From the NCBI GenBank assembly GCA_022059125.1, contig JAEUWY010000005.1, positions 2,480,001 through 2,544,000 on the forward strand: 64,000 nucleotides of DNA. The letters run 5' to 3'. Each line of letters opens with the position of its first letter. Within the stretch, counting starts at the first letter, position 1. This stretch comes from Corynespora cassiicola. Taxonomy: Eukaryota > Ascomycota > Dothideomycetes > Pleosporales > Corynesporascaceae. The notes under the pieces were generated by a model. The model was not told where the DNA came from, ran no database searches, and worked only from the letters and a program-made list of their open reading frames with translations. The translations under genes and the position numbers were made by a program. Below are positions 21,861 through 33,712 of the stretch, piece by piece.

Positions 21861-22155
21861 CAAAACGATGGAACGGGGTGCGAAGATATGTTGTAGGAAT
21901 ATGTACAGTGCATGATACCCGCAATCGCAATGTACGATATGGGCCGAATAACTTCATCTTCAAACGCGAGTCCGCGACCTTTCCTCTATCATACACACTG
22001 TCCCGAACTGGCTGAGACCCTTAAATGTTACATGCCGGCTAGTATGCCGCCCGCAAACGCCCTGTAATGCCTTCTCCATTGTCATACACGCGTCTCCGTA
22101 AGATTTGAGCCCTGATTCAATTCCTCCAGTTGGATTGCTGCGCAGCTTCATCCAT

Positions 22156-22608
22156 TTAGTATGTCGGATCCCGTCCACCCTGCACCTTCCACTGCTTCAA
22201 GTACTCCTCGCCCGTAATCTTCTTGCCATATGCCTCGTACAGTGGCTCGCCACTGACCTGATCGACATCGACCTGCCTAGCCTTTTCAATGCTCTCCGCG
22301 ACGAATGGGGTCAACTATGTATCCTTGTCAGTCTCTATCGATCGCAAAACTCTTCAGATGCAGTAATGTCGTTTCGTCTCAACATCGAGGGGGTGCAAGG
22401 AGGGCGCGTTTACCTCAAAGTCCTTGACGCCAGCCACCGGATACATGTACGTCCTGACCTTGCTGTAGTCGGGGTGGAAATTGCCATATTTATCGATGGT
22501 GCCCATGTTGCCAACGCGGTTTCCCTTGTAGTATTCCTTGCCGGCCTGCTTTGTGCTGAGCGGCAGCCGACGTATCGTGCTCTGAAGGGCCTGTGTAGCT
22601 CTGAACAT
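22156..22608 (-). CDS. MRPL27: Mitochondrial large ribosomal subunit protein mL41
   Basis: Two exons, 22414-22608 and 22156-22314, give 117 aa. The intron has a GTAAAC donor and ends GATACATAG. Exon 1 (MFRATQALQSTIRRLPLSTK) gives a basic amphipathic mitochondrial presequence followed by KEYYKGNRVGNMGTIDKYGN, diagnostic of the Mrpl27/mL41 family. Exon 2 continues LTPFVAESIEKAR and ends GGRDPTY. A frame open upstream of the ATG to 22848 has no family resemblance and is read as leader. mL41 is a mitochondrion-specific protein of the 54S subunit. The gene is head-to-head with UTP14. Confidence 0.92.
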
Positions 22609-22860
22609 GGCTATTTGCGTCTTTGTCCCCTGCTTTGTCTCTTTTATTTCGCTCAACGGATCCGGTCGTGCGGGTTCGAGATATCGCGGGCGTCGAACAC
22701 TGAGTGTTGCGGAGGTCTGCCGGAGGTTCAGTGCATAGGTCTTGGCGAACTGATCTGCGCCCGCAAAAAAAGTTGAGCCAAGATTTCGCTTTCCCACTGC
22801 AGTTTTCGCGAGCTTCGTGCTACAGCGAACTTTGACCACGACATCCACGCCGCCACCACG
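22609..22860. promoter_or_regulatory. Shared divergent promoter, mL41 / UTP14
   Basis: 252 bp lie between two opposed start codons. Both genes serve ribosome production, one mitochondrial and one nucleolar, which makes co-regulation plausible. I cannot point to a specific factor site. Confidence 0.45.
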
Positions 22861-25832
22861 ATGCCGCCGAGAATTTCACGCAGCTCGGTGCAGGGTTCTG
22901 CACCCCCTAAGACGAAAGGCAAGGCTCCCGCCAGGAAACCGAAGAAGGCGCAGAAGCGCGCCCTCGATGCCTTCTCCATCGCCGGCCACGAGGCACCCGA
23001 CCGCGTGAAGATCCGCCCCAATCGCCTCGGCGAAATTGAAGGTGGTGCACAACGCAAGCGTAGACGAGATCTCGAGGACGAGGAGGAAGACGAGGAGGAG
23101 GATGGGGGCGAAAGCAAGAGGAGGAGGCGTGGAGAGGATAGCTACGATGAGGGCAGCGATTCCGAGGGCAACCACTGGACCATGGGCCACGTCGAGGATG
23201 GCGATGATAGTGACATTGACAGCGACGAGGCCTTTGGAGACAGTGATGAGGAGAGATTTGAGGGGTGGACGTTCCGTGGCAGCTCGAGCAACCAGAAGAG
23301 CAAGCCCAAGAAGAAGCCAAAAGCCGTAGAGGCAGATGATGATGAAGATATGGACATTGATCTCGATGAGGGAGAGAGTGCGGACGGAGAAGAGGAAGAT
23401 GAGGACGAGGACGAGGATGACTTGGGCGAGGATGCGATTGACCTTGCCACAGCACTCGATCAGTACGAGGAGAGCGAAGAGGAGAGGGAGAAGGAGAAGA
23501 AACAGAAAAAGAAGAAGGCTTCTGCTTTTGATAATAGCAGTGACGAGAGCCCTAGCGAGGGCGAAGACATTGGTCGCGACGGGTTCTCCGACTTCTCTTC
23601 CGATGAGGACGAGGACGAGGAAGATAAGAACGCACAGCTCAAGAGTCTGATCTCATCACTACCACAAGAGGAAGAGAAGAAGGATAAGGGGCCTCGCAAG
23701 GTGGAGGTCCACGAAGGGGGCACTCCTTCGGAGTTTGGTGTCTTGAGGAAGGTCGACCTCTCTAGCCTCAAGCCCAAGACCTCTGACCCTGAGGCCAAAA
23801 AGGCGCTCAAATTGCTGCAGGATGATGTAAAGTCATCGAAGCGCAACGATATTGCTCGCAAGCTGGATGCGCCTCTGCCAAAGCGCCAGCAAGACAAGCT
23901 AGACCGAGCTGTCGCCAACGAGAAGGCCAACGAAACCCTCGAGCGATGGGTCGATACCATCAAGCAGAATCGCCAGGCCGAACACCTTTCCTTCCCACTC
24001 AAGCACCCCAATGCAGGTAAGGCATCTGGTGAAACTCGCCTAATGCCTACCACCGCCGCTGCTCCAACCAACGAACTCGAGAGCACGATTCAGTCAATCT
24101 TACAGCAGAGTGGACTATCCACTGGAAAGGATGACGAGGAGCAAATTCAAAAGTGGGAAGAGCTTCAGACCAACAAGCTCCCTCTAGAGGAAGTTCTCAG
24201 GCGGCGCGCACAGCTCCGCAAAGAACGAGAACTTTTGTTCCGCGAGGAAGTCCGCGCCAAGCGCATCAAGAAGATCAAGAGCAAAGCCTACCGTAGGGTG
24301 CACCGAAAGGAGCGCGAGAGGCTTATGGAGAAGGAGCGGGAGCAGCTCAAGGCCGACGGCGTCGACATTTCTGAGGATGAGCGTGAATACAACGATCGCC
24401 GCAGAGCAGAGGAGCGCATGGGCGCCAAGCATCGGGAAAGCAGATGGGCAAAGGGCGTCAAGGCTACGGGACGAGCTGCCTGGGACGATGATGCCCGCTC
24501 CGGTGTTACCGACATGGCTAGGCGTAACGAGGAGCTACGACGCCGCATCGAAGGCAAGACTATTCGCGACGAAGACGACGAGGGTTCCGACTTTTCGAGC
24601 GAGGAGGAGAGCGACGACGGTGATGACGACGACGTCCTCAAAAAGCAACTTGGCCGCCTCAAGGAGAACCCGTTCTCGACTGACAACTCGAAGCTCGGCT
24701 CCATGGCCTTCATGCAACGGGCGGAGGCCGCAAAGCGTGCCCAGAACGATGAAGACATTGAGCGCATGCGCAAGGAACTCGCTGGAGAGGAGAGCAATGA
24801 GAGCGAGAGTGAGGATGAGAATGCGACTCGCGTCGGCCGCCGGAAGTTTGGACCCGGAGCGAAGACAGCCACTCCTGCTGTTCAAGTCAAGGGGAGCGAG
24901 TTTGAAGAGCGTCTGGGATCTGATGATGAGGAAGCCACCAATGTGGCTTCTATGGGTCGCATGTCCAGTGGTGTACCGAACGGTGCATCTACCGGAGCCA
25001 AATCGAGCAGCCAAAACCCCTATCTCAGTGGACTCAAGGCAAAGAAGTCCACCAAGGAGACCGGGCCCGATTTGGCATCCCAGGCCGTGGACACTATTGC
25101 TGCGCTGCAGGTGGAACCCACATCGTCCAAGTCCAAAGCCAAGTCCAAAGCCAAATCAAAGAAGCCGAAGAAGTCGTCCGATGATGAGGACGAGATTCCC
25201 GAACCGACGGTCAGCGCCCCCGACGATGACGGCTGGCAGACCGTCACATACAAGAACAACGACGGCAGCGAGGACGAGGACGACGATGGGATTGAGGATG
25301 ATGGGATTGACTTGGACATTGTCACGCGCAATAACAGTCTAACAGCCAGGGGTTTTGCTGGCGACAACGTCGAGGAGGACTTTGCCAAGGAGAAGGCGGA
25401 GACTGTCAAGCAAGAGGATGCGAAGACGGTCGTCAACCATCTTCCCGGATGGGGCGCTGTAAGTTGCACATCACCACAGTATTTTGAGCCATGCTGACGA
25501 ATGCACAGTGGGCCGGTGAAGGCCTGACGGCTTCTGAGAAGAAGCACAAGGGCAAGAGGACGGTCACCAAGCAGCAGGGCATCCGCCCTGACAAGCGCAA
25601 GGACGCCAAAAACGACCGGGCCATCATCAACGAGAAGCGCGTCAAGGCCAACTCAAAGTACCTGGCTTCGCAGCTGCCACACCAGTTCGAGACCAAGGAT
25701 CAGTACGAGCGCGCGCTGCGCATGCCGCAGGGTCCAGAGTGGCAGACCAAGAAGTCGTTCCAAGATGCGACCAAGCCGAGATTGCTTGTTAAGCAAGGGA
25801 TCATTCGTCCAATGCATAAGCCGCTTGTGTGA
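22861..25832 (+). CDS. UTP14: U3 snoRNA-associated protein Utp14 (small-subunit processome)
   Basis: Exons 22861-25458 and 25509-25832 give 973 aa. The 50-nt intron has a GTAAGT donor, GCTGAC branch point and CACAG acceptor. The N-terminal half holds long Asp/Glu and Lys tracts. The Utp14 core begins near residue 235 (EDKNAQLKSLISSLPQ) and includes the basic helix RAKRIKKIKSKAYRRVHRKER. The C-terminal signature reads LPGWGA, then WAGEGLTASEK across the splice, and ends FQDATKPRLLVKQGIIRPMHKP. Utp14 activates the DEAH helicase Dhr1/Ecm16 to remove U3 snoRNA from pre-18S rRNA in the nucleolus. An AKSK repeat is at about residue 758. Confidence 0.94.
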
Positions 25833-27589
25833 ACGGCTGGCCGAGATGCTGGGATTTCATGTGCGCGGTCTGGCGTTCAGGTGGTAAAAAGAAAACGGGT
25901 AGATGTGGATAGCATATGTGTAGCACGGGTTGCACTAAATGGGAGACAGCCCTATCGAGGCGTATCGGTACCTCAAACTGTGCATCGTGCGGCGCACAAC
26001 AGGTCGCTCCTGTCACTGCCAACGCACTCAAAACAAGCGTGACCCTAATTGATGACTCCGCGCCGGATTGGCCGTGCGACGTCAGAGTGCGTGTGATATC
26101 GGACGCCATAGATTGGGTGGTTTACTAGCCACAGTGTCAGGGCCCGGATAGATGTGCCGTGGCGTAGCAGCGATCGCTCGGCGCATACGTATACACACAC
26201 TTGGCCTAACTACATTCGCCGCATCGCTAACTCGAAATCCGGATAACGGATCTCTGCACGCCGGCCATCAAGTGAAGATGCGCAAGGCCCGAAAGCGGCC
26301 CTGTATCGAGGGTGTCGGCACAGTAACACAAGCAACAGTGCATCCCCTCTGCTGCAATCGCATCTGCTCGCCCAGCGCGCGTCTCAATTCCAGCCGCACC
26401 CCGGCCACCCTAGCAACGCAGCAGAGGCCAAAAAACGAACGAACGATGGCCCGTTCAAACAAGCTCACCACCGAGCCCGCTAGTCGCCCTCCCCGTCCGT
26501 TCTCACCATCTGACGCACACACAGCCACAACTTGCCCGATCGAGACGCCCTTGTTACCCCAGTGGCGCACCAGATTCAGCCTAACCGCCCCCAAAATACA
26601 CGCAGAGCCTCAAGATTCGCAGGCCCCTGGCAAGGGAGGGCAGCCTCGTCAAGCCGAATTATCCGTCTTAGGCCCGTTGTTCTGGCGGGTGTCGCCCTTT
26701 TAAAAAGAGGCGGGCCACCCGCCGCCGCACGGCGCCTGTTGGTAATCCGGTTTCAAAGGACGTCACCTGGGGCGGTTCTGCACCCTCACCTCTTCTTTCC
26801 CGTCTACTCCCTTTCTTTGAACGACGTGTGCGGAGGTCGGGGCGTGTCTGGCCACTCTACACAGCCTGCGACTGACGACTTTGAGTACTAGGGCGGATGA
26901 CGAAGCTTCGAGAACTGCCCCGGGTGTATGTTTGCGAGGAGAAAAGCCGGAGATTTCCAGTCTTGGTTGGGATGAAACCAGACCTGTTGTATCCTCACGA
27001 GATGGCAACGCCCACATCACGAGAATCAGCTCTTATATTAACAGCGCAGGTGCCCAGAGGGGCTGACTGACATATACCACCATGAAGCCGCATTCGGTGA
27101 TCCTGTCTTTCCACATGGGCGAGTCAGCCCTGCGTCTGTGCTGGTACACACGGTGGCAGGTGGTGATGGTCGTCCCGACGAAAAGAGAAGGTCGAAGGAA
27201 GGAAGGAGAAAAATATCCCTCCGACACTGAAACCCGGGCGACAGACATTTGTATATAACCTGGCATTGGTTTGGTAGGCCAGCGATGGTTCGATCGTGGA
27301 TCGATTTACAAAGAAAAAGCTGTTGAGGAGCACGAGCCCAAACACCAGCTGAGGATCCTCGGTGCAAGGGCCTGTACACAAACAACAGCACTGTTGTGCT
27401 CAAAGTGCTTATAACGGAGGAGCCCGAGTCGGATGGGCAGAGCATACTTGAATAACGACACTATACGACACGGACGAGCAACGAGCACTGCGATACACAG
27501 ACCACCACTATCCAGACCAACGACGACACAGACATCTACGAACACCTACGCACTCGGATATTTACAGGAAGTATTTCAAGAATTGATTG
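25833..27589. other. Intergenic: UTP14 3' flank and GH81 upstream region
   Basis: 1.75 kb without a convincing gene. A TTTTAAAAAGAGG element near 26698 followed by pyrimidine-rich DNA, and a TTATATTAAC near 27031, are TATA-like. The final 130 bp is CA-rich, as in a leader. The long spacing suggests an extended regulatory region for the secreted glucanase gene. Confidence 0.4.
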
Positions 27590-30500
27590 ATGATGGAGCA
27601 ATTGAAGCTTCGGATACTGATATACATACTCGCGGTATGGTTTTTACGCGGAACGGAGGCGGTGCCATGGAAGAGACTACCACAATCGCCCGAGGTGGTA
27701 TGGAAAAGATTTGTGGTCACGAGTACAGTAACATACTCTCCAGCGCTGGGAAGTGCTCCTGAAACTCAAATATTGACCTCCACGATACTGATTCCTTCTA
27801 GTTTGAGTGATGCTCTGCCTGCGGCGAAGACCTTGTTTCCAACGGGAAATGAACATGGAGGCCTGGATATGGGTCCATCAATGACAGTGAGTCCACCTTT
27901 TTGCTATTTTCATGTTCACTGTTCCTTTACGGCCGTTGGGAATGGGCTGTTGCCTCTGATCCATCCACTAGCGTGGTTATTTCATGTTCGTGTTTGCGCA
28001 GAAGCGCAGAAGCGCACCGGCAGTCAGCACGGATTGGGCTTTGCTCACATGCTGTACACAGCTTCACGCACACACGACTACAGAATCCCAAGATCCGCTC
28101 CTGCTTCTCTCAAGCAGGCGTTCATTACTGACTGCGCCTTCCAGGACATCGCACATTCACAGCCTTCCCACACCCTAGCTCAACTTCCGGGGAACCTGTC
28201 ACATATAGCGATCCTCACACCACCATCGAATCTCGACATACCTACAGTTCCTAAATCGAGACGTGATATCCCTATTTCACAGTCGTCACCTGCCGCACCA
28301 CCGTTTCTGGCAAACCTCCAAGCCCAAGCACCTGCTGCACCTGAGATACCTACGCTCTCTCTATCACGGAAGTATCCTATTCCTTCGCAACCCGCATTTG
28401 TTGCGTCTCCAGACCTACCAGATCCGGAATCTCCGCTCGATTTGCCTGCGATACCTACTCTTCCAGACCAAGGTTCCGTTTTTGGATCACAGCAGCAGCC
28501 AGTCATTGGATCTTCATCTGGGCCCGTTCCTGAAGCACCTCCGCCCGTTCCTGCCATACCTACGCTTTCGAGATCACGACTACACCCCATATCTACGCAG
28601 CCGTCATCTCAAGGTCTTCCTTCCGCTCCAGGACCTCACGCATCTTCTTTGAACTGCAGTACCCCTTCTTCCGCAGTCCACCACGTTCCACTGAATTTTA
28701 CGACTCAAACACTCGATATGGGCCGCACACGCTCGACGTTGAACCCATCCCGCAAGCAGACATGGACGAAATCTCTGCGCCAATCATTCAAGGGAACGCT
28801 TACATCGATGGGCTTCACTACTACTGCTGCTGCTGCTCCTACTCCCACTCCTACGGAAAATGCTCTACCCGAAGGCAACATCTTCGTCCCCATCGAGCCC
28901 GACAATATCCTGCCGCAGATTCCAATTAACAATGCGCATCCTGTGCCCCGGACAGGGATCGAAGACAGTGCCGATGCGACGCTTCAGACGAACAAGTTCT
29001 ACGCCAACGCCTTTTTGGGGGCCCAGAACCAGCCTATATGGACCCATCCATACTCGATTTGGTGGGGCAAAGGCCAGAAGGGCGCGTTCGAGACTTGGGG
29101 TATGAACGTGGCACATATTGAGGAGAGTGAGTTGTCGTATGGAGAAGGAGACCCGGTGAAAGTATGAAATGTCATTCCCGATCTTGACGCCAGAGTAGCT
29201 AACATCACACAGCACTATATCAACCCCCGAAAGTCCTCAATCATCCTTTCGGCCAAGGAGCTGGACGCGCAGACGATCATGACCACCGATACCCACCTTG
29301 CGTTCTCGGTAAACATCAACCTGAAGCGAACGGGTGCCGCCGAACCCGTGGTCACATTCCCGGTAGTTCAGGGCATGTCTTTCATCACGGGTAGTTTCCG
29401 GAACGCGGCGCCTAGCGTCTCGTGCCCTGGCAGTGGTATGCAGGAAGTCAGCGAGCCTATTGCTGTGGGGAAGTCGACCAAGTACCGCATCAAGGACGGC
29501 GACAACAGGGAGTGGCTGATATATGTGAACCCGGCAGCCAGTTCGAACTACGACGCCACCCAGTTCAAAAAGGTGGGCACCAGCACTCTCGAAGGCCCAC
29601 CAGGATTCATGGGCTCCGTCCAGATAGCCAAGAACCCCCTCGGCCCCGAGGGCGAAGCCATCTACGACAAAGCAGCCGGCTCCTTCGTCACCGAAGTCCA
29701 GCTCACAGGCACCGTCCAAGACACCAAGGGCACGTACTCGTACGTCTACACCAAGGTCGGCACCGCCCCGCTCCTCCAATTCTGCCTCCAGCACCACATC
29801 CAGTCGCTGGACCCAGAACTCAAATCCAGCGTCACGCCGCTACGCCTCCGCACCTCGACCAAGGGCATGGCTACGGCCGTCTGGGGCGACACGCTCAGCT
29901 TTGTCGAAACCAACCTCCCGACCAGCATGTCCTTTGGCCCCTGGACGCCCTCCCAAGGCACCTCCAAAACCAAATACACACCCGAGTTCCTCGCCTTCCT
30001 CGCGCCCATCGCAGAGCGCGACCTCCGCCAGGCAATGACCGACGCCACCCCGCCCGACTCCATGTACTTCGCCGGCAAGCACCTCGCCAAGCTCGCAACC
30101 CTCATCTGGATCGCGCACGACGTGCTCTCCAACGCCGACCTCGCCGCCACCGGCCTCGCAAAGCTAAAGTCAGAGTACGCGCGCTACGTCGGCAACAAGC
30201 AAAAGTTCCCGCTCTACTACGACGACACGTGGAAGGGCCTCGTCTCCAACGCCGGGTTCACGGACCCGGGCGCCGACTTTGGGAATACGTTTTACAACGA
30301 CCATCACTTCCATTTCGGGTACTTTGTGTACGCCGCGGCGGTGATGGGGTATGTGGATCCCGGGTGGATCGCCGAGGGGGACAATAAGGCGTGGACGAAT
30401 GCCCTGGTCAAGGACTTCGCGGAGAGCGAGTACAAGGGGCGCGACTATCCGTTCATGCGGGCGTTTGACTGGTGGAATGGGCATTCGTGGGCGACGGGGC

Positions 30501-31255
30501 TGTACGAGCGGGGGGATGGGAAGGACCAGGAGAGCACGAGCGAAGACGGGTTCGCAGCGTTTGCGGTCAAGATGTGGGGGAAGGCGATTGGGGATGTGGA
30601 GATGGAGAAGAGAGGTGAGTGCATCCCGCAATTTCCCCTCTGTGACCTTGTTCCTCTCTGCACCGGGCCCATCCCGCGCGCAGCATGCGGAACATCAAAG
30701 ACCCGACTAACATGATGACCAGGAACCCTCCAACTCGCCATCCAAGCCCGCTCCTTCAACAATTACTTTTACATGACCACCGCCGCCCCCGCCCCCGCCG
30801 CCCCCGCCCTCGCCTCCAACACCACCGCACCCTCAGACTCAACATCCCCCTCCACCTACCCCTTCCCCCCCGTCCACCCCGCCCGCTTCCTCGCAAACAG
30901 CGTAACCGGCATCCTCTTCGAAAACAAAGTCGACCACGCCACCTACTTTGGCCTGAACCCAGAGTACATACACGGCATCCACATGCTGCCCCTCTCGCCC
31001 GTGTCCGCGCTCCTGCGCCCCAAGCCCTTCGTCAAGGAGGAGTGGGACCGCTTTTTTGCGGGCGGCAAGGCCGACGCCGTCGAGGGTGGGTGGAGGGGCG
31101 TGCTGTATGCGAATCTGGCGCTGATTGATGCAAAGGCGGCGTATGCGTTTTTTGAGGGGAAGAGGGGGTGGGATCAGGCGTGGATCGATGGCGGGGCGTC
31201 GAGGGCTTGGTATTTGGTTTGGTGTGTGGGGTTGGGGGGTGGGGCGGCCAAGTAG
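27590..31255 (+). CDS. Secreted endo-1,3-beta-glucanase, glycoside hydrolase family 81
   Basis: Certain junctions are 29162-29212 (51-nt intron: GTATGA...CTAACATCACACAG) and 30615-30722 (GTGAGT...GACTAAC...CCAG). Upstream the frame is open from 27590 to 29161, but a GTGAGT donor at 27887 and a CACAG acceptor at 28162 make a likely 276-nt in-frame intron: 1076 aa with it removed, 1168 aa without. The N-terminus (LRILIYILAVWFLRGTEA) is a signal peptide. A Pro/Ser-rich linker with repeated IPTLSRSR-like units precedes the GH81 domain, which starts at NIFVPIEPDNI. NKFYANAFLGAQNQPIWTHP, NDHHFHFGYFVYAAAVMGY and DWWNGHSWATGLYERGDGK followed by QESTSED carry the family's catalytic region. GH81 enzymes hydrolyse cell-wall beta-1,3-glucan, for example at septum separation. 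The exact first exons are uncertain. Confidence 0.88.
28233..28632 (+). repeat. Degenerate linker repeats in the GH81 protein
   Basis: Three segments of about 18 residues follow one pattern: DIPTVPKSRRDIPISQSS, EIPTLSLSRKYPIPSQPA and AIPTLSRSRLHPISTQPS. A fourth partial copy reads AIPTLPDQGS. They lie between signal peptide and catalytic domain. The paired basic residues could be processing sites; that is inference. Confidence 0.7.
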
Positions 31256-32135
31256 AGAGATGTGGAGAGAGAGAGAGAGGGAGGGAACGAGAGAGAGGTA
31301 GAGGAGGAATTGAGAGCGTAGACGATGCTTGTGTCGAGTGGTGGAGTGGTGGAGCGGTGGAGCGGTGGAGAGGAAGCGCGAATTGAATTGACGTGGCACA
31401 CGAGGACAACGACGTACACGACCGGTAGGTTTTACATTTGGCGGGCGTTCAGGGGGGAGAAGGCGTTGGGTGTCTTGTTTGGGCTGGCTGGGGGCAGGGA
31501 ATGAAATGACGCATACATGGTAACGACGGGTGGAGGGCGGATGACGAGACGTATGGAGCATGAGGATGAAGCGTTGGGACATGACTGATGAATACATATG
31601 ACGAACGAGCGAGCAATGATCTTCACTGACGGCCTTTTTAGACACACGCTCTTTCCTCGTTTCTCTCTCTCGTTGCTGTAGGCACACTACATTTTTTTAC
31701 CAACTCTGGTATCTAATCACTATTTGAAAACAATCAACAGCCAATCCATTGTACGAGCCGCATCCATTCTCAAGCGCACCACGCACCCAATCGATCGAGC
31801 AATCAAGCATTCGAAGCAAAACCAAGCTTCGAGCCGCACCGGAAGCCAAGCAGGCCGCTTTTAGTTGCCGAAGTTCCGGAACGCCAGCCAAGAAGAATAT
31901 AACCAAAGAAACCGCCCTTATGGACACTTCCGCAGATATCTTACAACGTATCGATATATTCGAACAAAACAGTCAAGGAAAGAGACAAAGGAAAAGCATG
32001 TTCCACTCCCTGTCAGGGCTTGGAACTGGTATCGTTTCCAACGCGCCAATATGTACAAAGGAGAACCAGGAATAGAAAATGTCGGTGCCGCACTGCGGTA
32101 TGAATCGAAGGGAATTAAGAGATGGGTACACGAGC
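31256..32135. other. Intergenic between two converging genes
   Basis: Begins with a GA-rich run (31256-31305) and short GTGGAGCG repeats (31337-31372), then turns AT-richer. Both flanking genes end here (GH81 from the left, the Ca2+ exchanger from the right), so it holds two terminators. No gene is seen. Confidence 0.45.
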
Positions 32136-33712
32136 TCAGTGAGCAGCAAAGAGGTTCTTGATCCAGGAGCCGGTCAAATCACCCGAGGCCTCGTCAGGGT
32201 AGACGTAAAAGGCAAGAGCAATGATGGCATAGCTATTCCAAGAGTCAGTGAGGGTTCAAGAGATGCAAGAATAGATGTTGTTTCAACAAGAATAGGTCGA
32301 AGCGCTGTGGCGCCAGGGGTATGGCACGCTTGCAGGGGTGATATGGGTACGGATGGGGGCGAAGACTTACGTTCCTAGGCACATGCAACCCTCGAGGTAG
32401 TTGCTCTTGCCATCCTGGATGAGGTAGTTGACCACAAGGACCGAGAGGAAGAAGACGACGGTTTCGAAACCCTGGAAGTGGAGGGTCATGGACTTGCCCA
32501 TGATCCAGCCGAGGATGACGAGGAAAGGAGTGACGAAGAGAGCAATCTGCATGGAGCTGCCAATGGCGACATTGATGGCCAGGTCCATCTTGCCCTTGTA
32601 AGCGACCACGACGGCGGTGACGTGCTCTGCGGCGTTGCCAACAATAGGGATGAGGATAAGACCAATGAACGTCTTGCTGATGCCGGCAGATTCGACAATG
32701 GAATCGATGCTACCAACGAGGTACTCGGCGCACACAGCCACCATGATGGTGACGACGACGAGGACGACGCCTGCGGCGACAGGGGACAGGGTGTTGCCTT
32801 CGGATGACTCCTCGCCCTCGCCGCCCTGCGCCTCGACGTCGGCAAAGAGGTTGTGGTGGGAAAAGAGCTGGAAGTAGAGGTAGAGGAGGTAGAGGATCAG
32901 CAGGATGATGGAGGTTCCGTGCGACAGGAGCAGGATGTTCTTCTCGGTGTCCAAGTCGCTGCCGGCCTTGCTGCCGGACATGGCGGCGTACAAGGTCGCG
33001 GGAATGATCAGCGATGCCGATGCGACAGCCATCAACGAAGACATGGTGGATGCAACCGTTTGGTTAAAGAGGCCCTCCTGTTGGCGGATTCCACCAGCGA
33101 GGAAGCAGCATCCAAGGACCTTTGCCCGCCGTCAGCATTTTGATCATCACCAGGGCATTGTGACGCGTCGACTCACAAGAAGAATGTTGGACAGGATGCT
33201 ACCCAGCATGCTGGCCTGCACGATACGGATTTCATTTCGCTGGAGGGCGACAATCGACACCTGGAGCCATTGGTCAGCCTTCCATCGTGGCGCGTCGCGT
33301 TCAAGCATCGGAGCACACTCACGATGAGTTCCACTGCGTTTCCAAACGTCGCATTCATCAAGCCACCGAGTGTCTGACCCAGTTCGGCTGACACCTCCTC
33401 GGTCGCGAAGCTGAGCAGGGCAGCGAGCGGAACGATGGCGATGAAGTTGAGGATGAAGACGGCCGTCGGATTCCATCCCATGGCACCGGCGACCATGCCA
33501 ATGGGCACGAAGACGAGCAGGGCGTTGACATAGTTGCTGGCGAGGGTGGCCCAGGTGACGTCCTTGACCTTGAAGATGGCCTTCTTCCAGCCGGGCAGGT
33601 GAGCGTAGCGGTCTTCGGTGTTGCTACGGCTCACGGCGGCGGCGTTGTTGTTGTTGTTGCCATTGAGTAAGGGTGTGGACTCGTGGGCGGACCCGTTCTG
33701 AGGGGCGGGCAT
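32136..33712 (-). CDS. VCX1: Vacuolar Ca2+/H+ exchanger, CAX family
   Basis: Four exons: 33323-33712, 33177-33260, 32371-33119 and 32136-32232, giving 439 aa. Introns are 62, 57 and 138 nt with GTGAGT or GTAAGT donors. The third joins CLG and YAIIALAFYVYP across a split codon. Eleven hydrophobic segments are apparent. The two inverted cation-binding repeats are present: LMNATFGNAVELIVSIVALQ near 119-138 and PIVGNAAEHVTAVVVAYKGK in the second half, each with the essential GNA-E core. An acidic loop (about 250-265) separates the halves. The N-terminal 40 residues are hydrophilic with a poly-Asn run. The family uses the vacuolar proton gradient to sequester cytosolic Ca2+ and is commonly controlled by calcineurin/Crz1. 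Substrate could include Mn2+. Confidence 0.93.

Noticed and set aside
22609..22848. N-terminal extension of mL41 to 22848
   Set aside because: The extension has no family resemblance; the downstream ATG at 22608 begins a good mitochondrial presequence.
32367..33044. Exchanger gene starting at an internal ATG at 33044
   Set aside because: Two upstream exons supply the first cation-binding repeat and continue in phase, so the start is at 33712.
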